Below, piece by piece: positions 7,248 through 15,128 of a stretch of 39,034 nucleotides of DNA (the stretch's first letter is position 1; each line of letters begins with the position of its first letter). The stretch is from Chloroflexota bacterium (GTDB lineage: Bacteria; Chloroflexota; UBA6077; FW602-bin22; JAMCYS01): contig JAMCYS010000129.1 in assembly GCA_023473795.1 (NCBI GenBank), forward strand, positions 1 through 39,034, written 5' to 3'. Under the pieces are notes generated by a model. The model was not told the DNA's origin. It worked only from the letters and a program-made list of their open reading frames with translations, and searched no databases. Position numbers and translations under genes: made by a program.

Positions 7248-8468
7248 ATGGCACAGAAAGGCAAGCTAGAGAGCGCACTCAGTCAGAGAATCAGCCGGCG
7301 CGGCGCGCTGAGCGCGCTGGCCGCCACCGCTGCCGCGGGCCTGCTGGCCGCATGCGCCCAGCCGGCGGCGGCACCGACGGCCAAGCCGACCGCACCGCCC
7401 GCACCCGCGGCGACCACCGCGCCCGCGCCGGCTGCCACCAGCGCGTCCGCGGCCGGTGGCACAGCTGCTCCCGCGGCCACCCAGGCCCCAGCGGCCAAGA
7501 AGCTGGCTCCCATCACTATCGCCGCCGGCCCGGCCATCGACCATGTGTCCGTCTTCGCCGGTGTTGACAAGGGCGTGTTCGCTAGGTACGGCCTCGACGT
7601 CAAGGTCAAGCTCTACCCGACCGGCGTGGAAGAGCTCAACGCCATCCAGGCCAACGAATGCCAGTTCGGCGTCCTCGGCAGCGTGCCGCTGCTGACCAGC
7701 GTGGATAAGGGCATCCCCGTCGTGTTGGTTGCCTGCAATCACGGCGACGCCACCAAGAAGGTCTACAACGACAATCAGGGCATAATCGCAAGCAAGGCGT
7801 CGGGCATCCGTGCGGGCAAAGTGGAGGACTTGAAGGGCAAGAAGGTCGGTCTGCCACTCGGATCCGGCGCCGAGCCTTACATGCGAAGCCTTCTCAAGCT
7901 GGTTGGGGTAGCCGACAAAGACGTCACGGTGCAGAATATGCAGCCCGCCGACATGATCACAGCCCTAAAGCAAAACCAAGTCGATGCTATCTGCGTTTGG
8001 GAGCCCTGGCAGGCCACCGCCCTCAAGCAGATAGAGGGTTCAGTGGAAGTGCAGCGCGGCGGCTCGCCTTCATGGTTCGACCCGGGCACGACCCTGGCGA
8101 TGCGCGACTACATCGCCAAGGAACCGGATACCACGGTGGCCTTCCTCACTGCCCACGCCGAATTGCACCAATGGGTGCGCAAGAACTTCGATGAGGCGGC
8201 CCAGGTGGACATGCGCTGGATCACCGGCCTCGACGCGGATGTCGCCAAGGTAGCGATCAGGCATTCCGTGTACGACGTGCGCATTTCCAAGCTCACCTAC
8301 GAGGGGCTCAACACGGCGACGATACCGTTCCTTGTGGAACAGCAGAAGATCAAGTCGTTCGACGCCACTAAGGCGGTCGACCACAAGTACATCGTCCAAG
8401 TTGAGAAGGAGCACCCCGAGTTCTTCACTGACGTGCCACCTATCCCTGCAGACGCGAAGCTGGCATAG
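7248..8468 (+). CDS. ABC transporter substrate-binding lipoprotein, SsuA/TauA/NMT1-like
   Basis: 406 aa; ATG 7248 behind GGAGGAAGG. The N terminus has SRRGALSALA followed by a lipobox (GLLAAC, Cys36), so it is exported and lipid-anchored. The RR motif hints at Tat export but is not a full consensus. Residues ~37-85 are an Ala/Pro/Thr-rich spacer. The rest is a periplasmic binding domain of the sulfonate/taurine/nitrate/thiamine-precursor class: APITIAAGPAIDHVSVFAGVDKGVFARYGLDVKVKLYPTG, DLKGKKVGLPLGSGAEPYMRSLL, and DAICVWEPWQATAL. The ligand cannot be assigned. It heads the transporter genes. The ~180 bp behind its stop is repeat-rich, so transcription may be reduced after this gene, as expected for an abundant binding protein. 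Confidence 0.85.
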   Translation: MAQKGKLESALSQRISRRGALSALAATAAAGLLAACAQPAAAPTAKPTAPPAPAATTAPAPAATSASAAGGTAAPAATQAPAAKKLAPITIAAGPAIDHVSVFAGVDKGVFARYGLDVKVKLYPTGVEELNAIQANECQFGVLGSVPLLTSVDKGIPVVLVACNHGDATKKVYNDNQGIIASKASGIRAGKVEDLKGKKVGLPLGSGAEPYMRSLLKLVGVADKDVTVQNMQPADMITALKQNQVDAICVWEPWQATALKQIEGSVEVQRGGSPSWFDPGTTLAMRDYIAKEPDTTVAFLTAHAELHQWVRKNFDEAAQVDMRWITGLDADVAKVAIRHSVYDVRISKLTYEGLNTATIPFLVEQQKIKSFDATKAVDHKYIVQVEKEHPEFFTDVPPIPADAKLA

Positions 8469-8478
8469 CCATTTCCCC

Positions 8479-8493
8479 CTCCCCGGCGGGGAG
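8479..8493. terminator. Small GC hairpin after the binding-protein gene
   Basis: CTCCCC-GGC-GGGGAG, starting 11 nt after the stop codon. There is no T-run. It may stabilise the 3' end of the binding-protein mRNA or attenuate read-through. Confidence 0.35.
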
Positions 8494-8556
8494 CGGGCGA
8501 GGGCGAGGATCCATCCTGGTGCCAGTGGGCTAGGCCCGCGCCAGGGTAGGGTATAA

Positions 8557-8621
8557 CCTCACCCCAAGGGCCTGCGGCCTCATCGGCCGTAGGCCGAACC
8601 CTCTACTTGAGGGGAAGAGGG
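8557..8621. repeat. CCTCACCCC...GGGGAAGAGGG repeat with an internal 11-bp hairpin
   Basis: The outer arms resemble the element at 1230-1261. Inside, 8569-8595 folds into an 11-bp stem (GGCCTGCGGCC with GGCCGTAGGCC, one G-U pair) with a 5-nt loop. It sits between the binding-protein gene and the small-protein gene and accounts for most of the 180-bp gap. Confidence 0.5.
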
Positions 8622-8648
8622 CATCGTTGAATCCGAGGCAATCGCCCA

Positions 8649-8984
8649 ATGCACACTCTGGCCGCCCTGCCACGACGCACGCTCTACACCACGGTGCTGC
8701 TCCTCGCCTTTCTGCTCGGCTGGCAAGTGTGGACTGCCGTGGCCGCCGAGGGCAAGCTGCCGCCTAACGTCCGACAGGCCCTCGCCGATCATGGGCAAGC
8801 CAATGTGGCCGTGCGGTTAGGCTTCGAGCCTGAGAAGTTCCACATGACCTACTTTCAGGAGAAGGCGCGGGTCGTGGGTGTCAAAGGCGAGTGGATCTAC
8901 CTGGAGAATGCCGATGCTGCTGCCCTGGACGATATCGCCCGCCAATACTGGGTGGAGGATATCCAGCTAGTTCGTTCACCCTAG
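8649..8984 (+). CDS. Uncharacterised 111-aa membrane-anchored or secreted protein in the ABC operon
   Basis: ATG 8649; the nearest purine-rich site (GAGG) is about 13 nt upstream, so the start is less certain. Residues ~10-33 are hydrophobic (LYTTVLLLAFLLGWQVWTAVAA), either a signal peptide or a single membrane anchor. The remaining ~78 residues are a small soluble domain (LPPNVRQALADHG, VRLGFEPEKFHMTYFQEKARVVGVKGEWIYLENADAAALDDIARQYWVEDIQLV) with no Cys and no motif I recognise. It lies between the binding-protein and ATPase genes, 28 bp before the latter, so it is probably co-expressed with the transporter and acts at the outer face of the membrane. I do not know its function. Confidence 0.65.
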   Translation: MHTLAALPRRTLYTTVLLLAFLLGWQVWTAVAAEGKLPPNVRQALADHGQANVAVRLGFEPEKFHMTYFQEKARVVGVKGEWIYLENADAAALDDIARQYWVEDIQLVRSP

Positions 8985-9012
8985 CTCTACCTATGCACCC
9001 CAAGGAGGGCCC

Positions 9013-9834
9013 ATGCCGACCACCACCGCCACCGCGACGAAGATAGCCGTGCGTGACCTCGTCCACCGATACTACGACGTGCAATCGCACGCCACCACGC
9101 TGGCCATCCAGGGGCTGGACCTGAACGTGCAGGATGGCGAGTTCTTGAGCGTGCTCGGGCCCTCGGGATGTGGCAAGTCGACCCTGCTGTACATTATTGC
9201 CGGGCTGATCAAGCCAACGTCCGGCCAGATCCTGGTAGATGGCCAAGTGGTGAGCAAGCCGGGGCCGGACCGTGGCATGGTCTTTCAGGAGTACGCCCTC
9301 CTGCCCTGGAAGGACGTACGCGAGAACGTGGGCTTGGGCCTCAAGTTGCGCGGCCTCAACCAAACTCAGCGCACGCCCATCGTCGACCGCTTCATCGAGA
9401 TGGTCGGCCTGCGCGGCTTCGAAGAGAAGTATCCGCACGAACTCTCAGGCGGCATGAAGCAGCGCGCTGCCGTGGCTCGCACGTTGGCCAGCGACCCCAA
9501 GGTAATGTTGATGGACGAACCGTTCGCCGCCGTGGACGCGCAAACCCGCATCACCATGCAGGAAGAGCTGGTCCGCATCTGGCAGGAGACCCGCAAGACG
9601 ATCCTTTTCGTCACTCACAGCGTTGAGGAAGCTGCCTTCCTGGCCGACCGGGTGGCCGTGCTCAAGGCCCGGCCCTCGCGGGTCAAAGAGATAGTGACGA
9701 TAACCACACCACGCACCAATCGTCGGCAGGCCGACAAGGACCCTGAGTTCGGCGCCGTGCAGGCACGCCTCTTCGATCTGGTGCGGGCGGAAGTGAAGGA
9801 GAGCGGTGATAGCGCAACCGGCTCGCGGCACTAG
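9013..9834 (+). CDS. ABC transporter ATP-binding protein, SsuB/TauB/NrtD-like
   Basis: 273 aa; ATG 9013 behind AAGGAGGG. All nucleotide-binding motifs are intact: Walker A GPSGCGKST (49-57), Q-loop MVFQEYALLPW, signature LSGGMKQR (144-151), Walker B VMLMDEP (Asp168, Glu169), switch His202 in FVTHS. The ALLPW after the Q-loop and the KARPSRVKEI tail are typical of the taurine/sulfonate/nitrate importer class. Its 3' end overlaps the start of the first permease gene by 29 bp, indicating translational coupling. Confidence 0.9.
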   Translation: MPTTTATATKIAVRDLVHRYYDVQSHATTLAIQGLDLNVQDGEFLSVLGPSGCGKSTLLYIIAGLIKPTSGQILVDGQVVSKPGPDRGMVFQEYALLPWKDVRENVGLGLKLRGLNQTQRTPIVDRFIEMVGLRGFEEKYPHELSGGMKQRAAVARTLASDPKVMLMDEPFAAVDAQTRITMQEELVRIWQETRKTILFVTHSVEEAAFLADRVAVLKARPSRVKEIVTITTPRTNRRQADKDPEFGAVQARLFDLVRAEVKESGDSATGSRH

Positions 9835-10639
9835 TCTGAGACAATCCCCCGGCCTGGCGGCCGCCGCCGACCGAGCGCGCACCGTCTTCAGGGTCACGCT
9901 GCCCTTCATCTGCCTTCTCGTCGTGTGGCAAGTGGGGGTGATCCTCAGCGGGCTGCCTGAATACTTCTTCCCCTCGCCGGCCACCGTCGCCGGCAGCACT
10001 GTGCTGCTCGTGGAGAGGGGCATTCTGCCGTCCTACATCGCCGATAGCATGGCTCGCTTTGCCCTGGGCGTGTTCCTGGGCGTCGCTCTTGCCGTGCCCA
10101 CCGGCGTGGCGATGACCCTCAGCCGCCGCCTCTCGGAGGCGCTGATGCCCATCGTCAACTTCTTTCACTCGATCGTGGAGATGGCCTGGATCCCGCTCTT
10201 CGTGCTCTGGTTCGGCTACGGCTTTAAGACCATCCTGCTGAGCATCACCTACGTGGTCTTCTTTCCCGTTCTCTACAACACGCTGCTAGGCGTGCGCACC
10301 ATCCCCAAGGCCACGATCAACGCCGTGCTAGTGCTCGGCGCCAAACCCAAGGACGTTATCCTGGAGGTGCTGCTGCCGGGTGCCCTGCCCAACATCGCCA
10401 CGGGCGTGCGCCTGGGCGCTGGCTACGCCTTCCGGGCGCTTATCGCCGCCGAAATGATCGCCGCCCAGAGCGGGCTCGGCTTCATGATCTTCGAGGCCCG
10501 GCAGAACCAGCTGACCCACCGCACCATCGTCGGCATGATCGTGATGGGCATCCTCTGGCTGGCAATCGAACGTCTCTATCTGCGTCCGCTTGAACGAGTG
10601 ACCATCGAACGCTGGGGCATGCTCCGGCGGGCCGAATAG
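9806..10639 (+). CDS. ABC transporter permease 1, SsuC/TauC-like
   Basis: 277 aa; GTG 9806 with AAGGAGAG just upstream, inside the end of the ATPase gene. About six membrane segments. The cytoplasmic coupling loop with the permease signature is present (ALVLGAKPKDVILEVLLPGALPNIATGVRLGAGYAFRALIAAEM). It is paralogous to the next gene, so the importer may be a heterodimer in the membrane, whereas most systems of this class use a single permease gene. Confidence 0.85.
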   Translation: MIAQPARGTSLRQSPGLAAAADRARTVFRVTLPFICLLVVWQVGVILSGLPEYFFPSPATVAGSTVLLVERGILPSYIADSMARFALGVFLGVALAVPTGVAMTLSRRLSEALMPIVNFFHSIVEMAWIPLFVLWFGYGFKTILLSITYVVFFPVLYNTLLGVRTIPKATINAVLVLGAKPKDVILEVLLPGALPNIATGVRLGAGYAFRALIAAEMIAAQSGLGFMIFEARQNQLTHRTIVGMIVMGILWLAIERLYLRPLERVTIERWGMLRRAE

Positions 10640-10652
10640 GGAGGGCACCTAC

Positions 10653-11471
10653 GTGGACTCATCTCTCGCCCGGGCCCGCACCGATGGGGTGCTCTCCCGC
10701 TTCGCGCACGAGCGGCTGCGCTTGTGGATGATCCCCGTGTCCCTCGCCCTTGCCGCCTGGCTGGTGGCGCCCAACGTGGTGGATGTGCCTGCCTACAAGT
10801 TGCCCAGCATGGCGATGGTCTGGGAGGAGTTCGCCAGGATGGCGAGCGATGGCACGCTGCTCGCCGGCATCGCCGGCAGCCTGTGGCGGCTCGCCATCAG
10901 CTTCTGCATCGGCGTGGGATTAGCCATCCCTCTAGGGGTCGGCATTGCGCTCAACAGACACGTGGCCGGCTTCTTCGAGCCGCTAGTCATCTTCTTTCAA
11001 TCGATCGCCGGCGTGGCCTGGGTGCCGCTGGCCATTATCTGGTTCGGCTTTGGCCAAGGCGCCGTCGTCTTCGTCGTGGCCAACGCCGTTTTCTTCATCG
11101 TCCTCTTCAACACCATCACGGGTGTGCAAAGCATCCAACCCACGCTCAAGCAGGCAGTGCTGACTCTGGGTGGCAGCAACTGGGACGTGCTGCGGGAGGT
11201 AGTGTTGCCGGGCGCGATGGTCAACATCCTCTCCGGGCTGCGCACCGGGCTGGCCTTCGGCTGGCGCGCCTTGGTTGCCGCCGAAATGATCGCCGGCAAC
11301 ATCGGTCTGGGATACATGACGCTGGAGGCGGCCCAGTGGTACAAGAGCGGTGTTATCGTCGCCGGCATCATAGTCATCGGCTGCCTCTGGCTACTGATGG
11401 ATCGCCTGCTGCTCAGACCGTTGGAAATGCGGACCGTCGAGCGCTGGGGCCTGCTGCGCCAGGATGACTAG
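10653..11471 (+). CDS. ABC transporter permease 2, SsuC/TauC-like
   Basis: 272 aa; GTG 10653 preceded by AGGGAGGG. It has the same layout as the preceding permease (AVLTLGGSNWDVLREVVLPGAMVNILSGLRTGLAFGWRALVAAEM), and the C-terminal LRPLEMRTVERWGLLRQ matches the LRPLERVTIERWGMLRR of its neighbour. The pair probably arose by duplication. It is the last gene of the transport operon; no terminator with a T-run is visible after it. Confidence 0.85.
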   Translation: MDSSLARARTDGVLSRFAHERLRLWMIPVSLALAAWLVAPNVVDVPAYKLPSMAMVWEEFARMASDGTLLAGIAGSLWRLAISFCIGVGLAIPLGVGIALNRHVAGFFEPLVIFFQSIAGVAWVPLAIIWFGFGQGAVVFVVANAVFFIVLFNTITGVQSIQPTLKQAVLTLGGSNWDVLREVVLPGAMVNILSGLRTGLAFGWRALVAAEMIAGNIGLGYMTLEAAQWYKSGVIVAGIIVIGCLWLLMDRLLLRPLEMRTVERWGLLRQDD

Positions 11472-11572
11472 CGCCAGCTAACAGTACGCGGCCGGCACTT
11501 CCCTTCTATCCGTCTTGCAGCACAGTCCCATACGAGCCCCTCGCTGGGTTCTGAGGCGCCGGCCGTTCCCAA

Positions 11573-11601
11573 TTGACGCGGGCAATCTACTGGGGGATAA
11601 T
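11573..11601 (+). promoter_or_regulatory. Sigma70 promoter of the kimA-like gene
   Basis: TTGACG (11573-11578), 17-bp spacer, GATAAT (11596-11601). The predicted start is about 11608, exactly where the leader hairpin begins. Confidence 0.65.
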
Positions 11602-11607
11602 CCGGAC

Positions 11608-11650
11608 GATCCCGCCGCCTGTGGTAGGCAGGCGGGCACTCGGCGGGATC
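11608..11650 (+). promoter_or_regulatory. Leader hairpin at the 5' end of the kimA-like transcript
   Basis: Perfect 10-bp stem GATCCCGCCG / CGGCGGGATC (11608-11617 with 11641-11650). It encloses a second small hairpin (CCTG...CAGG). The predicted transcript begins at the first stem base. B. subtilis kimA is under a c-di-AMP riboswitch, but this ~70-nt leader is too short for that fold and lacks its conserved core. It could protect the 5' end or bind a regulator. Confidence 0.4.
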
Positions 11651-11679
11651 CGTCAGCAGCGTTCACGGCAGGGTAGGGA

Positions 11680-13746
11680 TTGAGCAGCGAGGCAAACGGC
11701 CGCCATCCCACGGGCAACCCCGGTGAGTCGCCTAGGAGGGAGGTCCAACCCGACCTGGTGCGGCGCGAGGAGGTGCGCGGGCGCCATCCGGGCGACCGCG
11801 TCGTACGCATTCCCCGTCATCCTCTCTTCCGCCAGGTCGCGCCCGGCACGCTCCTGCCAAGACGCAGGGCAGTAGAGCCCCAGGGCGGCTGGGGTCGCCT
11901 CACGTGGCGTGCCAAGCGCTTCCTGATCGGCGAGCCCATCTCCACCGACCGCGAGGTTTTCGAGCGCCTGACGAAATTGAAGGCCCTGGCCGTACTGTCG
12001 TCCGACGCCCTCTCGTCCGTCGCCTACAGCGTCGAGGCGACCATGCGCATTCTGATCGCCGCCGGGGTGGGCGCCCTCACCCTGACCCTGCCGCTCACGC
12101 TGGTGATCGTCCTTCTGCTTGTCATCGTCGCCACCAGCTACCAGCAGACCATCCGTGCCTATCCCTCGGGCGGGGGCTCCTACATCGTGGCTCACGAGAA
12201 CCTGGGGGTGATGCCCGGCCTGGCTGCCGGCGGCGCGCTGTTGGTGGGCTACGTGCTGACGGCGGCGGTGTCCATCGCCGCCGGCGTCGACGCGCTCATC
12301 TCAGCCTTCCCCGAACTAGAAAGCGCCGACCTGGCCCTGGCGGCGGGCGCCATCTTCCTAATGACCCTGATGAACATGCGCGGCGTGCGCGAATCGGGCA
12401 CTATCTTCGCCGCTCCCACCTACGTCTTCCTGGTTTCCATATTCGGCATGCTGGGGCTGGGCCTTTGGCGCGTGCACGCCGGAGGAGGGATAGACTACGT
12501 GCCGGTGGACGCTCCCCGCTTCCCGGCGCAGGAGCCGCTGGCCTGGTTCCTGATCCTGTCGGCTTTCTCCAAGGGCTGCTCGGCGATGACCGGCACCGAG
12601 GCCATCTCCAACGCCGTGCCCGCCTTCCGGCCACCCGAGTCGCGCAACGCGCGCATCACGCTGATGGTCATGGCCGGCTTGCTGGGCACGATGGTGATCG
12701 GCATAGCCTACCTCACCAGCCAGATCGGCATCCTGCCGGACCCGGACGAACACGTTACGGTGTTGAGCGAGCTGACACGGTTGGTCGTCGGCGACGGCTG
12801 GTACTTCTATCTCGTCCAGTTCGCGACGGCCTTGATTCTCTTTTTGGCGGCCAACACCAGCTACACGGGCTTCCCCTGGCTGCTCAACGTTATGGCGCGC
12901 GACCGCTACGTGCCACACTGGTTCGGCCTGCGGGGCGACAGGCTCGCCTTCTCCTTCGGCATCGTCACGCTCAGCCTGTTCTCGATTGCCCTCATCGTCG
13001 CTTTTAGCGGCCGTACCGAGAGCCTGCTCTCGCTCTACGCCATCGGCGTCTTCGCGGCCTTCACGCTGAGCCAATCCGGCATGACCGTGCATTGGCTGCG
13101 CGGACGGGAAAAGGGTTGGCGTCGCAGCATTGCCGTCAATGGGCTGGGGGCGGTCTCCACCGGACTGGCCACGGTGGTCATCGGCATCACGAAGTTCGGA
13201 GAGGGCGCCTGGTTGGTCATCATGGTGGTGCCGGCCCTGATGGGGATTTTCATCTTGGTGCACCGCCACTACGCGGCCGTGTCCCGGCAGATGGAAGAGT
13301 ACGTTTCGCCGGTGAGCAGCGCGGAACGCCCCTTGGCGCTGGTGACCGTTGCCGCCGCGAACCCCGTGACGCGGGAGGCGTTGCGTTTTGCCAAGGCCAT
13401 CGGCGCCGAGGTTATCGCCGTGCACGTGGCAACCGACGCCCCCGACGCGGGGAGGATCAAGCAGCGCTGGGCCGAAGTGGGCGAGGAAGTCCCCCTGGTG
13501 ACGATCGAGTCTCCTTACCGGCTGCTGATACCGCCACTCGTCGCCTACGTGAGCGCCCTGCGCGAGATGGCACCGGATCGACCGTTGCTGGTAGTGCTGC
13601 CGGAACTCGTGCCCCGCCACTGGTGGGAGCAGCTGCTGCACAACCAGACGGCGCTGCGGCTGAAAGCGGCCTTGCTCTTCCAGAAAGGCGTGATGGTCGT
13701 CAACATGCCCTATCACCTCGTGGGGCAGGCCAAGAAGGGGGCCTGA
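11680..13746 (+). CDS. kimA: KimA-like high-affinity potassium importer (APC superfamily)
   Basis: 688 aa from TTG 11680. The ribosome site is poor and the first ~75 residues are hydrophilic and Arg-rich, so the true start may be later. From residue ~77 it follows B. subtilis KimA (YdaO) closely by memory: KRFLIGEPI, LTKLKALAVLSSDALSSVAY, AYPSGGGSYIVAHENLG, FSKGCSAMTGTEAISNAVPAF, LAANTSYTGFPWLLNVMARDRYVP, GDRLAFSFGIV, YAIGVFAAFTLSQSGM. About 12 membrane helices are followed by a ~150-aa cytosolic domain (ALRFAKAIGAEVIAVHVATD ... PHWWEQLLHNQTALRLKAALL), equivalent to the KimA C-terminal domain that responds to c-di-AMP. KimA is a proton-coupled K+ importer. It stands alone with its own promoter. 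Some relatives are annotated simply as amino-acid permeases. Confidence 0.75.
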   Translation: MSSEANGRHPTGNPGESPRREVQPDLVRREEVRGRHPGDRVVRIPRHPLFRQVAPGTLLPRRRAVEPQGGWGRLTWRAKRFLIGEPISTDREVFERLTKLKALAVLSSDALSSVAYSVEATMRILIAAGVGALTLTLPLTLVIVLLLVIVATSYQQTIRAYPSGGGSYIVAHENLGVMPGLAAGGALLVGYVLTAAVSIAAGVDALISAFPELESADLALAAGAIFLMTLMNMRGVRESGTIFAAPTYVFLVSIFGMLGLGLWRVHAGGGIDYVPVDAPRFPAQEPLAWFLILSAFSKGCSAMTGTEAISNAVPAFRPPESRNARITLMVMAGLLGTMVIGIAYLTSQIGILPDPDEHVTVLSELTRLVVGDGWYFYLVQFATALILFLAANTSYTGFPWLLNVMARDRYVPHWFGLRGDRLAFSFGIVTLSLFSIALIVAFSGRTESLLSLYAIGVFAAFTLSQSGMTVHWLRGREKGWRRSIAVNGLGAVSTGLATVVIGITKFGEGAWLVIMVVPALMGIFILVHRHYAAVSRQMEEYVSPVSSAERPLALVTVAAANPVTREALRFAKAIGAEVIAVHVATDAPDAGRIKQRWAEVGEEVPLVTIESPYRLLIPPLVAYVSALREMAPDRPLLVVLPELVPRHWWEQLLHNQTALRLKAALLFQKGVMVVNMPYHLVGQAKKGA

Positions 13747-13799
13747 GGCGGCCGCCGGCGGGCTCGGAGTGGTCACAGCCCGAGGCCATCCTCTACACT

Positions 13800-13823
13800 C
13801 CCGGGCTCGCGAGAAAGCCCGGG
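13800..13823. terminator. Hairpin between convergent kimA-like and acyl-CoA dehydrogenase genes
   Basis: CCCGGGCT-N8-AGCCCGGG lies between the two convergent stop codons and could terminate both. T-runs are weak on either side. Confidence 0.5.
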
Positions 13824-13846
13824 GCAGCCAGATTTCGGACAGGTCC

Positions 13847-15049
13847 CTACTCCTCCTCCTCCACGCCGTACGGCGGCAGAGTGCAGCGAGGGCTCTTGTA
13901 CGCTCGGTAGCCGAGCGCGAAGTCGGCCTGCAGGAGCTTGTGAATCTGGCTAGTGCCCTCGTAGAGCGTGGTGGCGCGAGCGTTGCGGTAGAAGCGCTCC
14001 ACGGGATACTCGTTCGAGTAGCCGTAGCCGCCGTGCACCTGGATGGCCAGGTCGGCGGCGCGCACGGCACCCTCCGTGGCAAACCACTTGGCCAGCGAGG
14101 TCTCGCGCGTGTTGGGCTGCCCCTGGTTCTTCATCCAGCCGGCCCGCCACCAGAGCAGCCGCGCCGCTTCCAGCAAAGAAACCTGCTCGGCCAGCATCTC
14201 CTTCACCAGCTGCAGCTGGCCGATGGGGGCGCCGAAGGCCTGGCGGCTCTGGGCGTAGGCCACGCTGGCGTCGTGGGCGGCGGCGATGAGACCGGTGGCG
14301 CCGGCGGCCAGACCGAAGCGGCCGTTGTCGAGGGCCGACATGGCGATGACGAAGCCCTCCCCCTCCTCGCCCAGGCGGTTGGCGACCGGCACCGGCGTGT
14401 CGCTCAAAGCGACGCTGCCGGCGCAGCTGCCGCGCAAGCCCATCTTGCCGTGGATCTCCGCGACACTGAGACCGGGCGCGCCCTTCTCGACTACGAAGGC
14501 CGACAAACCTCGCGCCCGCTTCTCCCTGTCGGTATAGGCGAAGACGAGGAAGTGATCGGCCACCGGCGCCAGCGAGATCCACATCTTCTCGCCGTTGAGG
14601 ACGTAGTATTCGCCCACCCTGCGGGCGGTGGCCTGCATGCCCAAGACGTCGGAGCCGGCGTTGGGCTCGGTGAGGCCGAAACAGCCGATCTTTCGCCCCT
14701 GGGCCTGAGGCACCAGGAAGCGCTCCTTCTGTTCCTCCGTGCCCCAGATGAGCAGGGTCAGACTATTGAGGCCGACGTGCACCGAGACGACGGTGCGGGC
14801 GCTGGAATCGGCGTACTCCAGAGCCTCGCAGACCAGGCCCAGGGAAACGTAGTCCATGCCGGCGCCGCCGTATCTCTCCGGAATGCAGACGCCCAGCAGG
14901 CCGAGGTCGGCCATCTTGGGCAGCAGGTCGGCGTCGAAGTGCTGCCGCTCGTCGTTCTCGCGCGCCTGAGGCGCTACCTCCTTGGCGGCGAACTCTCGCG
15001 CCATATCCTGCAGCAGACGCTGCTCTTCGTCGAGCCGGAAATCCAGCAT
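13847..15049 (-). CDS. Short-chain acyl-CoA dehydrogenase (butyryl-CoA dehydrogenase-like)
   Basis: 400 aa; ATG 15049 behind GGGGAGAAG. This FAD enzyme interconverts acyl-CoA and enoyl-CoA using electron-transfer flavoprotein. Family features: N-terminal helices (FRLDEEQRLLQDMAREFA), the flavin-binding CFGLTEPNAGSD and WISLAPVADHF region, RQAFGAPIGQLQLVKEMLA, and the HGGYGYSNEYPVERFYRNARATTLYEGTSQIHK end block with the catalytic base Glu364. It is the last gene of the hbd-crotonase-thiolase-acd operon. No etfAB genes are in the window, so the electron partner must be encoded elsewhere. Bcd-like butyryl-CoA specificity is inferred from the neighbours. Acyl-CoA dehydrogenases acting on other chain lengths look similar. 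Confidence 0.85.
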   Translation of the reverse strand: MLDFRLDEEQRLLQDMAREFAAKEVAPQARENDERQHFDADLLPKMADLGLLGVCIPERYGGAGMDYVSLGLVCEALEYADSSARTVVSVHVGLNSLTLLIWGTEEQKERFLVPQAQGRKIGCFGLTEPNAGSDVLGMQATARRVGEYYVLNGEKMWISLAPVADHFLVFAYTDREKRARGLSAFVVEKGAPGLSVAEIHGKMGLRGSCAGSVALSDTPVPVANRLGEEGEGFVIAMSALDNGRFGLAAGATGLIAAAHDASVAYAQSRQAFGAPIGQLQLVKEMLAEQVSLLEAARLLWWRAGWMKNQGQPNTRETSLAKWFATEGAVRAADLAIQVHGGYGYSNEYPVERFYRNARATTLYEGTSQIHKLLQADFALGYRAYKSPRCTLPPYGVEEEE

Positions 15050-15072
15050 TCACTCTTCTCCCCAGAGGGCGG

Positions 15073-15107
15073 CGAGCCACCCGCGGAACCACCCAGGGGG
15101 TGGCTCG
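15073..15107. repeat. Hairpin between thiolase and acyl-CoA dehydrogenase genes
   Basis: CGAGCCACCC / GGGTGGCTCG, a perfect 10-bp stem in the 79-bp gap inside the operon. It may cause partial termination or mRNA processing before the last gene. The CGAGCCA/TGGCTCG arms recur in the dyad at 27982-27996. Confidence 0.45.
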
Positions 15108-15128
15108 TGGCCCAGCGTCGCCCGCAGA

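Noticed and set aside
11608-11680. c-di-AMP (ydaO) riboswitch in the kimA-like leader
   Set aside because: The leader is only ~70 nt, too short for the two-fold-symmetric ydaO structure, and its conserved core sequence is absent.
12358-14082. Long open frame (574 codons) on the minus strand across the kimA-like gene
   Set aside because: It is antisense to a gene with clear membrane-protein homology, has His/Gln/Arg-rich nonsense composition, and reflects high GC at third positions.
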